From Apodemia mormo (taxonomy: Eukaryota; Arthropoda; Insecta; Lepidoptera; Riodinidae), in contig JAUPFN010000003.1 of assembly GCA_036924255.1 (NCBI GenBank), positions 20,008,665-20,072,664 on the forward strand: DNA of 64,000 nucleotides. The letters are read 5' to 3'. The translations under genes were made by a program, and so were the position numbers. Position 1 is the first letter of the stretch; each line of letters starts with the position of its first letter. Below, piece after piece: positions 13,984-25,260 of this stretch. The notes beneath the pieces are model-generated. The model was not told the DNA's origin. It saw nothing but the letters and a program-made list of their open reading frames with translations, and did not search any database.

Positions 13984-14535
13984 ATGAATTCTTATGTAGA
14001 CTACGAATTGTAAATATCTATTTCGCACACACATATTTTTTCGGTAAGAGAGGGATCTGGACCCCCTAAACCTTCCCCCTACTTCCCCTTTTTCTTATTG
14101 TATTAAATGCCTTTTCTTATTGTATTAAAATAAAAAATACCACTCAAACTTTTATATTCAATATATCCTATAGTTTCATTAAGTCAAGGAAAGGATAAAA
14201 TATGTCCAGCATAAAATTATACTTATTTTGTGTATTCATTAATATGTAAATTGGATTTTCCGATATTTTCCACTGATAACTTACCCGGGATGTGGTAACG
14301 CACGAGTGATATCACCCACAAATTGACGCATTCGGTGTGAATTTCCGCTATACGACGCAATATGTCAGCATATATTCTACCACCTAACCGTTGGACAAAC
14401 ATCACTAATTACTGTGATTAAAGGACATTGTGTAAATTGCTTTGAAAATGGGAATTATTTATGTTGTTTTTGATTAAGTCAGTCACACACACAAATATTT
14501 ACTAGTTACTTGCTACGCTCCACTGTGCGATTTAT
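13984..14535. other. No gene seen
   Basis: AT-rich intronic sequence before the non-LTR copy that starts at about 14538. Short C-rich runs occur at about 14060-14090. Confidence 0.5.
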
Positions 14536-14537
14536 CT

Positions 14538-16988
14538 GATATTATTGCCATGGCAATAAAATTAAAAAGAAGGCTGAGTATTCCTTTCGTCGCTCTTTTA
14601 ACAAAATTGATAATGATGCGTTAGTCAGAGATGCCTGTGCCTTAGATTGGTCCTCCGTATTTAGTAGCGACGGTATTAATGAGGCAGTATTAAATTTCAA
14701 TAAAAGTATTATAAGTCTATACGACAGACACGCTCCTGTCAAAAAAATAAGAATCAAACATAACCCTTCACCTTGGCTGACTGATTCTATCAAAGGTGCT
14801 ATGTTAGCAAGAGATAGAGCTCACAGACGGTTTAAAAAGCATCCTTCTGATGATAATTTTTTGGAATATAAGTGCCTTCGTAACAAGTGCAATAAGCTCT
14901 GTCGCACTGCCAGGCGTCGTTACATTCACGATACTATAGCAAGTTCAAAATCTCAAGATATGTGGAGGTTTCTGAAATCTCTTGGTGTCGGGAAGGATCC
15001 TGTTCCTAGTAATAACTGTATTGATATCAACGTTCTAAATTCGCATTTTACTACTCCTCCTTTGACTCTAGATGCCAATACAAAAGTTAATACTCTCAAT
15101 CATCTGTCCACCTTTGCTCGCCCGTCATGTTCCTTTTCATTTGTGCCGGTCACCGAAGTGGAAGTTGAGAAGCATGTACGTGCTATCACTTCAACTGCGG
15201 TTGGAATCGATGACTTGTGCTCCAAAATGTTTATTCTAATCCTCCCTCACATCCTTTCTGTTCTTCGATACATTTTCAATCTTTCCCTATTGACTAATAC
15301 GTTTCCTTCTTTGTGGAAATCTGCTAAAGTCATTCCACTCCCTAAGAACTCTAATCCGACTACTGTTTCAGACTTCCGGCCTATCTCAATATTACCATTT
15401 CTCTCTAAGGTTTTGGAGCACATTGTCCATTCACAATTATCTGAATTCCTCCGTTCCAATGATCTTTTGAACCCTTTCCAATCTGGATTTCGTCCGGCTC
15501 ATAGTACTGTTACAGCTTTAGTTAAAGTGTCTGATGACATCAGAATGGCTATGGACTCACAATGCCTTACTGCGTTAGTACTGCTGGATTTTAGTAGCGC
15601 TTTTAACTCTGTCGATTTTGACTTGCTAATTGGCGTACTACGCTCGCTTAATTTCTCGCCTTCAGCGTTGAGTTGGTTTGAGTCTTACTTGCACGGTCGC
15701 TCACAATATGTTTTTTTAAATGACGCTCGTTCAAATTGGCGTGACATTGTTGCGGGTGTTCCGCAGGGCTGTGTTTTATCTCCTTTAGTTTTTTCTCTAT
15801 TTATTAACACAGTCACTTCAATTATAACTTCGAATTTTCACCTATACGCCGACGATTTACAACTATATCGCCACTTTACTATCGTGGATGCAGCGAAAGC
15901 GTTAGAGTAATTAAATATGGATCTTTCAGCCATTAATTCCTGGGCTGAATCTTTTGGCCTTTTAGTGAATCCGTGTAAATCGAAAGCAATTATAATAGGC
16001 AGTCGCCAGATGCTCCAGAAAATTAGTGATATTAGTTTACCCCAGATTCTTTATAATGGCACCCAAATACCTCTGTCCTCCAAAGTTACAAATTTAGGAG
16101 TCATGTTTAGCTCGGATTTATCATGGGACAGTCACATAAATGCTATAAGTAAAAAAATTCATTATACTTTCCACTCTCTAAACTTGTTAAAAAATTTCCT
16201 ACCTATAAAAACTAAAATTTCACTAGTGCAGGCCCTTATCCTTCCTATACTAGATTACGCAGATACATGTTTCCTCGATGCTACTGAAGTGCTTTTGAAT
16301 AAACTTGAGAGGCTCCAAAATTCATGTATCCGGTTTATCTTCGGTCTTCGAAAATTTGATCATATTTCAGCTTTCAGAGCCCAACTCAAGTGGTTACCTA
16401 TCCGTCTTCGCAGGAATACTCATATCCTTTGTTTTCTTTTTAATATTCTATACAATCCAGCTGCGCCTAACTATCTTCGCGATCGTTTTGCCTTTTTACA
16501 TTCATCCGATTCTCCATGTCGTTCCAACCTTAGTACCATTCTGAAATTTCCTGTATCTCACTCCCAGACCTATTCACGGTCTTTTACGGTGTATGCAGCT
16601 AAGCTATGGAATTCGCTTCCTCCATGCATACGCTCTAGCCCTTCACTACCAGTTTTTAAAAAACGTCTAAAAGAATATTATCTGACACTTTCTTGATTTT
16701 AATAGTTTTACTGCTAAGTTATATTGTGTGATTTCCTTTAATATTATGTATGTGGTTCATGTATAAATATGTTTAGTGTATGTGTATGTGTGCAAACACA
16801 TCTATGTATTATTTTATTTGTTGTGCACTATGCCTTCCCATTTATTAATCCATACTCCACATTTCGGGTTAGCTGGAAGAAATCTCCGCCAGTAGAGATA
16901 AGCTCACCTTTTGTGCAATTTTGTTATCCTTTTAAGTGTGTATTCTTGAATAAGTGTACAATAAAGTATTAAATAAATAAATAAATAA
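14538..16988 (+). mobile_element. Non-LTR retrotransposon, copy 2 of CR1/L2-like family (one nonsense mutation)
   Basis: One long reading frame runs from about 14540 to 16696, interrupted by only one in-frame TAA at 15908-15910. It encodes the second half of ORF2: a linker (DRHAPVKKI, WLTDSIKGAMLARDRAHRRF), then a reverse transcriptase with FRPISILPFLSKVLEHIV, FSSAFNSVDFDLL, AGVPQGCVLSPLVFSLFINT and the catalytic YADD of LYADDLQLYRH near 15845. A C-terminal region follows with NSWAESFGLLVNPCKSKA and AKLWNSLPPCIR. The endonuclease domain is missing, so the copy is 5'-truncated as is usual for target-primed integration. The 3' end is AATAAAGTATTAAATAAATA repeats. Its single stop implies a fairly recent insertion compared with the copy at 8050. 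It lies in the sense orientation within the neuroligin intron. Confidence 0.93.
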
Positions 16989-16989
16989 A

Positions 16990-17387
16990 ATTACGGAAAA
17001 AAATCCCAACACGTAAGAACTGCGATTGCTATTAATTAAAAACGGATTTGTAGCAATCGCTGAAAAAGTATAATGGTTATTAGAAATTTGAAGAAACAAT
17101 ATTAAGGAGAATGAAATTTTTAATAAAAATTTTCAACATTCGGAACTTCATTATTAATTATCTCCTTTATTAATAATTTGAAATTAATGCTCGAAAAAAG
17201 ACTTCACACCACTGCAGTAGTGTGAGTGCGGTGGGTGCGTCGTTGCCTCAAAACCACTCAAAATGAATTTGAATGATATTACCTGTCAAGTTAATAATTT
17301 GATATAACATAATATAGCTTAATATAATCACTGAAAAGATTAATTTTACTTATTTTTTAAAATAGACTTTTGTTACCTAAAATTTTT
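16990..17387. other. No gene seen
   Basis: AT-rich intronic sequence with no recognisable feature. Confidence 0.5.
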
Positions 17388-18060
17388 AACTTCCCACTAC
17401 GTATGTTGATAAGGAAGTTACTGATTTTACCCCGATTTTCGAAAATCGGGTTTTCACCAGATGTCCACGTTTTGAGGTCCTAGGAATCTTTTTCGACTAT
17501 TTTCACGATGACATAAGTGTCTGTATGTATGTGAATGTGTGTGTGTGTGTATGTGTGTGTGTATGTGTCATCTCAAACATCTCAGAACGGCTGGACCAAT
17601 CGAAACGTGGTTAATGGCATTCGATTGGATTCCGCTCAACTTAGATTTCTTGAAAATTTGAACCGATTCGATCCAGGAGATTTTGAGAAATTTTGAAAAA
17701 ACTTCAAAAAAAAATTTTGACGAAAGAGTATTTTTTAATATAACTTCCAAATTTATGTGCCGACTAAGTACAAAAACTAATCAGCTCTATTCCTTAAAAA
17801 ACTACGTCTAATACATAAATTGCATCAAAATCGGTTTATCCGTTTGGGAGTAATCGTTGACAAAAAATTTTGAAAAAGTGTTTTTTCGACATTGCTACGA
17901 AATTTTTCAACCAATCAATTATAATAATATAAAGCAATATTTTAGATCTCAAAAATTGAGTTGAATGCCATCATTGTTTTCAAATATACAGCTTTTAAAA
18001 ATTAATATACCATTTTTAATAAAATGGATGTTTGAACTGAAAAATCTGTTCTTATATTTT
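17388..18060 (+). repeat. Interspersed repeat family B, with internal TG microsatellite
   Basis: It starts AACTTCCCACTACGTATGTT and has GAAAATCGGGTTTTCACCAG, an internal (TG)n at about 17531-17570, then ACATCTCAGAACGGCTGGACC and ATTGGATTCCGCTCAACTTA. The same order of blocks recurs at 18476, 34096, 44760-45390 (minus) and in part at 35100 and 48265. No coding capacity is seen and the class is unknown. Confidence 0.75.
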
Positions 18061-18475
18061 TTGCTCTTTTGAGCTTAAAATACTTTAATTTCGTGGGAGG
18101 ATACAGGGATGGCCCGTAGGGTCAACCGTTTACACATTTTTTTTTGCTCCAATTGATACCTACCTCCCTTATTTAGTTACTTCAAGAGAACAAAAATATC
18201 GAAAACCATTAGCTTTACAAAATGAGTAATTTTTAAAAATGTAATTATGATCCTATTAAGTATATGCATTATGCAGAAAAGAATCCAAGAAGAGTAAAAT
18301 GTATATACCCATTAAGCATTGTTGTTATCTTTAATGGTAATGGAGGTTCAAAATATTTTTTTTAGTTAGCAAAAGCTTTCAGTTTTGTTTTACGTTCACA
18401 TTTTCGAGACGGCGTGCCCAAGACGTTGCGACTTCGCAAAATATTAATACAATAATATATTATCATAGAATTTTG

Positions 18476-18830
18476 AAACTTCCCGCTACGTAGGTATGTA
18501 GATAAAGAAGTTACTGATTTTGCCCCGATTTTCGGAAATCGAGCTTTCACATGATCTCCACGTTTTGAGCCCCTAGAAAACTTTTCCGACTTTTTTCACG
18601 GTGACATCAGTATGTTTGTGTTTGTGTGTGTGTATATGTACATCTCATAACATAACATCTCATAACTTTTGATCGTCTTGACCAATCGAAACGCAGTTGA
18701 TTGCATTCGATTGGATTCCGCTTAATTTAGACTTCCTGAAAATTTGAACCGATTCAGTCTCAGATTTTGATAAAACCACAAAAAAAAATTTGGTGCAACC
18801 ATCGCAATTTTTTTGTGTTGAAAAACTGTT
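18476..18830 (+). repeat. Interspersed repeat family B, second copy
   Basis: It starts AACTTCCCGCTACGTAGGTA and includes the internal TG run, ACTTTTGATCGTCTTGACCA and ATTGGATTCCGCTTAATTTA. It is separated by about 400 bp from the first copy in the same orientation. Confidence 0.75.
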
Positions 18831-19064
18831 TTAATACATTTGTCTATAAAGCGTATAACTCCGGATCGAATAAGCTATCGCTCATAAGTTTTGGGAGTTT
18901 TAATCAGCACCATTTTGTACTTGTGAACTAGAGTTGGATAGCGAATCAAAAGTCTCATAGCCCTGAAGATGCCTTAAAAGGCGAAACCGGTTGATGATAT
19001 TAATTAAATTTTAAAGTAATTTGTGAAACAGTACAAGTGTATTAACAAAACTAATTATCATCTC

Positions 19065-19503
<439 letters not shown>

Positions 19504-19750
19504 CACGTTTGGTCTATTTTTCAAAAAAGGCCTAAAAATAGAAATTACTTAAAAATGCTTTTATTTTTAATAAATTATAGATAGACAGATATATAGGCAG
19601 AGAGATAGATAGGCAGATATTGCTACAATTACTAAGGTCAAAAGTTTATTTTTTGTATATTTATAACATAATTACATAAAAATTTACTTATTTGTATATG
19701 ACCTGATTTAAATAAATAAATAAATATTCACGGGATAAATTACACGTACT

Positions 19751-19970
19751 AATCTAACCCCAAAGTAAGCAAATTATTTGCTTGTGTTATGGGTGTTAGT
19801 CAATTGATAGAAATACATATATAAATACTGGAATATATTTAATTAAAATTCAAACCCGGAAATACAAACAATAATGTTCATCACACAAATGCTTGTCCCC
19901 GTCGGGGATCGAACCCGAGCCCCGTCGATTGCGTAGTCAGGGTCGCTAGCCACTCGACCAACGGGGCGGC
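19751..19970 (-). mobile_element. tRNA-derived SINE, family 1
   Basis: On the minus strand the head reads GTTGGTCGAGTGGCTAGCGA (A-box region) and GGCTCGGGTTCGATCCCCGA (B-box region). The tail runs to the GCTTACTTTGGGGTTAGATT word. This is the best-preserved copy of the family in the window. It is inverted relative to the copy at 20946. Confidence 0.87.
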
Positions 19971-20580
19971 GATTTATATTATCTCAACGTTGTTAAGTCT
20001 TCAATTTGCTTACTCAATCTCTACTTCTTTATCTAAAACAAAATGTATCCCAACATTTCAATCGTAAAAGTGGGAATAACTATGTTCAAAACATTTCTTA
20101 CCTATTCACTTATATACGTGTACAAAATCCCCTCATAGTGTTTCTCACCATAGTTTATATTGTGAATAAATAAGACAGCTACTTACTTAGTGAACCATTA
20201 AGTTGTTCTTGTTTTATTCTCCTTAACGTTTTAACAATGAACAAACAGTAAACAAAACGATTTATCTTGTAGGAGTCTTTTAAATCTTATTTTTAACGAC
20301 TACAAAAATGTACAATTGTTTGTTTTCAAATATACAGTACGTTTGGAATAAATATTTATGTAATAACTTAGCGCTCTCTGTAATATAGCAAATTTTTAAT
20401 TTACCGGCACAAAATGTTTTTCAATACATAAAATAATTGTTATTTTAAGCTTATAACTAAAGAGATTGCAGCACTTCTTGCAATAACAGTTAACTAAACT
20501 TGTAACTTTTTGGCAGCTACTTACTTAAGTGAAAACATTTCTCCTTTTTCTCCTGTACGTAGACTAATTATTATTAATAA

Positions 20581-20888
20581 ACTAGCTGACCCGGCCAACG
20601 TTGTTTTGCCATTCATATTAGGAATCCATAGCGGACAAACAACGTGACACGTAATTTATATAAGTCTACGGGATTGTCCTTTCACGCAGCCAAAATGGCA
20701 TTAAACTTTATATGGTGATTAAGTATTCCTAAATTTTCTATTTTTCCGCGCAATTTTCTTAATATTTTCTTTTATAGAAACCTTCTCCTTACAATTACAA
20801 ACACAACAAAAAAATTACCGAAATTGGTCTAGACATTCAGGCGTGATGTCGTGACCAAGGAAAATAGGGATTGATTTTTATATATATA
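20581..20888 (+). repeat. Small non-autonomous element (Helitron-like?), inverted partner at 34774
   Basis: It starts ACTAGCTGACCCGGCCAACG and ends near AATAGGGATTGATTTTTATA. A near-complete inverted copy lies at 34774-35088. Short elements starting with CTAGCTGACCCGGC are frequent in Lepidoptera and many are classed as non-autonomous Helitrons. That class is an inference here. Confidence 0.6.
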
Positions 20889-20945
20889 ATAAATAGATTT
20901 ATTTGTTAAGATAAAAACTAAAGTACCTAGTCAATTTTTTGGCCA

Positions 20946-21160
20946 CCTCATTGGTCGAGTGGTTAGCGAAACTAACTACGAATCGATTGGGCTTGGGTTC
21001 GATTCCCAACAGGATGATGAGAATAGATGTTTGTATTTCTGGGTCTGGATGTGTATTGTATATGTAACAGTATTTATATATGTTTCTCTGTATATTAGTA
21101 TCGTTGACTAACACTCATAATACAATAATTTGCTTACTTTGGGGTTAGATCAATTTGTGC
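20946..21160 (+). mobile_element. tRNA-derived SINE, family 1, just upstream of exon B
   Basis: The head has TTGGTCGAGTGGTTAGCGAA and GGGTTCGATTCCCAAC, and the tail ends TTACTTTGGGGTTAGATCAA. Only about 50 bp separate its end from the splice acceptor of exon B at 21210, so it sits next to or in the branch-point region. It forms an inverted pair with 19751-19970. Confidence 0.87.
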
Positions 21161-21210
21161 AAGTTGTCCAGCGATATTATAAAATAAATGATGTTTTCCT
21201 AAAATCTCAG

Positions 21211-21399
21211 GTTTTCTTAAAACTGGGGCGAAAGGCTCAGCGCAAGGAAATTTTGGATTAATGGATCTAGTGGCAGGACTACATTGGCTGAGGGAAAATT
21301 TGCCAGCTTTTGGAGGGGATCCAGAAAAGGTCACAATAATGGGACATGGAACGGGCGCAGCACTCGCTAATTTTCTAGCTGTTTCACCAGTTGCCCGAG
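21211..21399 (+). CDS. Nlg: Neuroligin internal exon B (nucleophile-elbow equivalent)
   Basis: The exon codes for 63 residues beginning FLKTGAKGSAQGNFGLMDLV and running through HWLRENLPAFGGDP and TIMGHGTGAALANF to SPVAR. This is the neuroligin counterpart of the cholinesterase nucleophile elbow. Active esterases have G-x-S-x-G. Here it is G-H-G-T-G with glycine at the serine position, as in neuroligins (human G-S-G-A-G), so no esterase activity is expected. The acceptor AG is at 21209-21210 and the donor gtaaat begins at 21400. The exon is phase 1-1 and joins to exons A and C without breaking the frame. A tRNA-derived SINE ends only about 50 bp before the acceptor. A truncated copy of an interspersed repeat starts about 115 bp after the donor. 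Confidence 0.95.
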
Positions 21400-21514
21400 G
21401 TAAATTAATGTTAAGATATTTTCTGACGCGGTATCTAATGATATATAAGTTAAAAAATATTGATGCTCCTCAATACAAATCTATGCCAAAATTAAATCGT
21501 AGTTTCAGGTGTGC

Positions 21515-21705
21515 ACTTCTCGCCCGGGCTTTCGTATCACCTCCTTCCCTAATCCTGCTACAATAGCGTCAGTGCTTGTTACTATCGTGTTTTCGGTTTG
21601 TATCCGGTCCGGATGATAAATAAGCTGGTACACTTATGCATGTAACATTACCATCTTATACGGATAGTAATGCACCATAAACATCTTTGGTGTATAATCT
21701 ACATT
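21515..21705 (+). repeat. Repeat family A, 5'-truncated copy
   Basis: It starts near TTCTCGCCCGGGCTTTCGTA and continues with ATCCTGCTACAATAGCGTCA and ACATCTTTGGTGTATAATCT. These are the internal and distal blocks of family A. It is in direct orientation with the copy that follows. Confidence 0.7.
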
Positions 21706-21721
21706 AGGAGAGCTGTGTTTT

Positions 21722-22082
21722 CCCCGTGTTGGTCCCGGGCTCTTTTGACGAATAGGCCAATTGCCGTTTTGCCAGTTAGGTCGTAAAATGCGACCGATTG
21801 GCTACGCGAGTCACTACCATCGTAGCTACTAGGTGGCTAGGAGTTCTGCTTTGTCTTGCCCGGGTCTGGACCACCGCCTTACCTATTCCTGCCGCAATAG
21901 CGTCAGTCTAGTTATTGTCGTGTTCCAGTTTTGAGGGTAAGGTAGCCAGTAAACTTATGCATGCAAGATTAGACCTCGCCACAAGATAGCAACGCACCAT
22001 TAATATCCTTGGTGTCTATAGGCGATGGTTGTTTCTTTCCATCAGGAGACCCATCTGCTTGTTTGCTATCTTATGACGATAA
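21722..22082 (+). repeat. Repeat family A, near-full copy
   Basis: It runs from CCCCGTGTTGGTCCCGGGCT through TTGCCGTTTTGCCAGTTAGG, CCGCAATAGCGTCAGT and ATATCCTTGGTGTCTATAGG to CATCTGCTTGTTTGCTATCT. At about 360 bp it is the reference copy for the family in this window. No coding capacity or terminal inverted repeat is evident. Confidence 0.83.
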
Positions 22083-22529
22083 AAAAGCTATCTACTTGTT
22101 TGCTATCTTATGACATAAAAAAGTCAAGTTCATTATAAATAAAAAATATCAAATCATACAGGGGGTCATTGGCCAGAAGCGTGCTCGTCGCGACGTCGCG
22201 AATAGGTCAGAGATTCTTCGTATTAAAAAACTTTACGTAATTTTGTATTAATACACGTATTAGTTACCGCAACAAAGTGTTATCATAAAATCTTGAAAAA
22301 TATTTTTTGGGGTAGCTCCTCTACATGTAAAGCGGATATATTCGTCATTGACGTTAAATAGGTTAAATATTCAAAGTAAAAATAATAAAAGTCTTCTTAG
22401 TCCGCATAATTTTGATGTGCAACTTCGGAATATTGCGCGTGACCCGACACATATTTTATTAATTTTTATATATCATTAAATTGCTATCCAGGAGCCCTTA
22501 TATGATTGCAGATAGAGCCATCTGCTAAC

Positions 22530-22862
22530 AACCAGATGGCTCTCGTGATGGAAAAACAAACCATTGCCTATAGACACCAAAGATGTAAATGTTGCTATTC
22601 GTGTAGCGAGATACCAATGCCACATGCATAAGTCTACTGACTACCTTATCCTCCAAAATGGATCACGACAATAACAAGCATTATAGCTATTGCGGCAGGA
22701 AAAGCTTAGACGGTGATATCATATACTCAGACGAGAACTCTATCATCTAGAAATCATGATGGTAGTGACATGTATATAGCCAATGTGTCGCTTTTTATGA
22801 CCTGCTTGGCAGAACTGCAGTTTGTCAATTCTTTAAAAGGGGGCACGGCCCAACACGGGGTA
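22530..22862 (-). repeat. Repeat family A, inverted copy
   Basis: It runs AACCAGATGGCTCTCGTGAT through CATTGCCTATAGACACCAAA and ATAGCTATTGCGGCAGGAAA to GGCACGGCCCAACACGGGG. It is the reverse orientation of the copy at 21722, with about 450 bp between them, all within the 2-kb intron between exons B and C. Confidence 0.8.
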
Positions 22863-23356
22863 AAACGGGTTTTCTCTATTGTAACGTATTTTGCTTTCAT
22901 CGAATTAGAATTGCCAAAGATTCTAAAGAAGCTTTCTTTAAAAATTTCAATGATAAAACCGTTAGAAAACAATAAAAAAAAAAAACAAACAACGGGGTTT
23001 TGCTTTCATAAATGCCATTGCAGGAACTGTGGCTTTCACCAACACCCGTGCACGGATAACGTTCGGGCCACTCATTGTTCATAATGAGACGGAGCTCCGG
23101 ATTTCAATATATTTCCCTGTCACAATTCCGTTCAGACCTTTCATTAATGTGATTATTACGGTTATTATTAAGTGTGCTTGGGAAAGCTATTTTATTACCT
23201 TTAAAATTTGGCTGCGTGACACCGATGACAAATTTAAACATCCGCTCAGCCATTAAGTTCTTGTATTTTTATTATATAAAGTATTATTCTAGTAAAAACT
23301 CCATTATCTCAGTGATCCTCGGATAAAACAAAATTAAATTAAGCTATCTGTTTCAG

Positions 23357-23442
23357 AACTACTGAAGCGCGTCATCTTGTTAAGCGGGTCGGGACTTAGC
23401 TCATGGGCTTTGCAGAGGGAGCCACTTACAATAAAAAGGAAG
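23357..23442 (+). CDS. Nlg: Neuroligin internal exon C
   Basis: This short exon of 86 bp codes for ELLKRVILLSGSGLSSWALQ followed by REPLTIKRK. The first Glu codon is split with exon B. The fly neuroligin segment recalled for this place is similar (VLVSGSALSPWAIQ followed by a basic stretch), and cholinesterases have the same helix after the nucleophile elbow (AI-x-QSG-x-x-x-x-PWA). The acceptor is tttcag at 23351-23356 and the donor is gtaaaa at 23443. It enters in phase 1 and leaves in phase 0, which matches the phase 0 acceptor of exon D. It is too short to stand out as an open frame by itself. The call rests on the motif, the splice sites and the exact frame joining on both sides. Confidence 0.9.
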
Positions 23443-23739
23443 GTAAAAATATTTACTTAAAAGATTATACTATACGATGAGTACAACTTGCTATAATTCA
23501 GTGTAAATAAATAAACTATATAATTATATTAGTTTTCAAAATATTAGGATTAAAATTTTAATGCTATTGGGTAATTTTTTTTGGTAAGTAAATCACTCAG
23601 CAAAATAAAATTTTTGAAGATTATTGAGTTTTGATTAGGTATATATGTAAGTACAATTACTTTAAAATTTAACCAATTGGACTACTGAAAGTATATTCAT
23701 TATATACCTACACTGCTATTTTAAAATTATAATACACAT

Positions 23740-24335
23740 ACATACATACATATCTTCACGCCAGATCTCTTATGGGGTAGGAAGAGTAAACCGAGTGTCA
23801 TATATCACGATCCTTGCAGGCTTGTCTCGCTTCCTCCACATTCATCACTCTCTTCATACACACACGCCGGTTGCGAAGACTCTTGACACCACCTTCGGAC
23901 AGTACTCAATCAATCTGATCCTGGTATGTCAGTCTTGGTCTTCCCCGGTACCTACATCCCTCCACATTCGCATTTTATGTCTGTTTTGTTAACCTTTCAT
24001 CTACCATTCTTTCTATATGTCCGAACCAACGGAGTATGCCCTTTCTCATCTTTACACCGATACTTTTTTTCAAACCTAACCTCTTTCTCTCATTTCCACA
24101 TTACGAACACGGTTCGCGAGTGTTACCTACACCACATATTTTTCTTAGCGATCTCACCTCGACCGCGTTGATTCTACTTTCATGCCCTTTCTGACATACC
24201 CAACTCTCACTTCCATACAATAGCGTTGGGATAAGCACATAATTATGCAGGGCTAGATGGCGCCCTGACATAAAATTGTGCTATTAAGTAATCTCCCTAA
24301 TGCTCCATTCACTGTTCCCTGCATACACTTTTTTT
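23740..24335 (-). mobile_element. RTE-like non-LTR retrotransposon remnant (3' part)
   Basis: The minus strand reads, with breaks, LIPTLLYGSESWVCQKGHES, RINAVEVRSLRKICGV and then an L-R-W-F-G-H-type segment. This is the conserved C-terminal region of RTE-type elements common in Lepidoptera. It ends toward 23740 with a TATCTTCACGCCAGATC tail. A related remnant lies on the + strand at about 36400-37110. No intact frame remains. Confidence 0.75.
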
Positions 24336-24399
24336 TCCACATCAGCGGTATACCTTATATAATACACGTTATTTTCAATTTTCCTAACTAATATCATAA

Positions 24400-24605
24400 A
24401 TGCAAAATGAGTTCTTTTGTTTGTAACGCTTTCACGGCTTATCCACTAAACCGATTTTCATGCAATTTGGTGTGGAAATATTGAAGATTCGAGGCCAACA
24501 TACGTCAAATATCAAAGAGCAGAAATAGAAATAAAAGTTTGTATGAACCGACGACATGTTAAAATGCTATGCTACTCGTGGGCAAAACTGCGAGGGTGTG
24601 CTAGT
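24400..24605. repeat. Short Helitron-like interspersed element
   Basis: It contains CACTAAACCGATTTTCATGC and GGCAAAACTGCGAGGGTGTG, then CTAGTTATG. The AAACCGATTT...AATTTGG phrase and a CTAGT end are typical of small lepidopteran non-autonomous Helitrons. The class is inferred from this resemblance only. Confidence 0.45.
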
Positions 24606-25092
24606 TATGTGTTTATATATAAACAAATAAATATACTATCAGTTAACACAGCAAAGGGTGCAATGATGCACTTTCTCTTTATTTATTTATTTATTGTACA
24701 TTAACATAAGTCCACAGCTTATTTCACAAAAAAATAACTCATAGTAGTACATACATTAAACATTAGCCAATTACGGATTTCACTTTGCTTTTCGACATTA
24801 TATAGTGTAGTAGACGGTAAAGAAATTTAGCCTATATGTGTATAAACTCAAAGTCGTTAATTAAATTTAAATTAAACAGTTACAAACTACAAACTTAAAT
24901 GAGAAAAGGACAAAAATATTTTACTTTATCCTTTCCAAATATGGTTTAAGCAAATAAATAATGAAATAGTAGATCCAGAAATTAGGCGCTTTTAAATATG
25001 CAAGAAAATTGCATCAAAATGTAGTTAATCTTAACAATATTTTTTCTGTAGCGTATCATGTATAACGAGTAGTTTTATTTTATGTAAATTAG

Positions 25093-25260
25093 GTAGCGGA
25101 GCAGACAGGGTGCCACGGTGACTTACTGGAGGACGATTTGGCGCCGTGCCTGCGGAACAAACCGCTCACTGAGCTATTGGCCGTTCGTCTCGACCCGCCC
25201 CGGTTTTTGCCAGGATTCGCGCCGTTTGTCGATGGCACAGTTATCGTCAATCCTTCTTCG
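25093..25260 (+). CDS. Nlg: Neuroligin internal exon D (Cys-loop region)
   Basis: The exon encodes 56 residues, starting VAEQTGCHGDLLEDDLAPCL, continuing RNKPLTELLAVRLDPPRFLP and ending GFAPFVDGTVIVNPSS. The two cysteines twelve residues apart match the conserved disulfide loop of the cholinesterase/neuroligin fold (human neuroligin has VGC followed by DCLRQK). F-x-P-x-x-DG-x-x-I is the conserved strand after it. The acceptor AG is at 25091-25092 and the donor is the full consensus gtaagt at 25261. Both ends are phase 0. The exon is much richer in G and C than the introns around it, as expected for conserved coding sequence. Confidence 0.93.

Noticed and set aside
19890..19970. Possible tRNA gene with A and B boxes
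   Set aside because: The same head occurs at five sites with a shared non-tRNA tail and no complete cloverleaf, so it is a SINE. The family-2 heads at 25860, 38820 and 44853 were rejected as tRNAs for the same reason.
22713..23084. 123-residue open frame
   Set aside because: Its first part runs across repeat family A in reverse, and the remainder shows no domain and no splice context.
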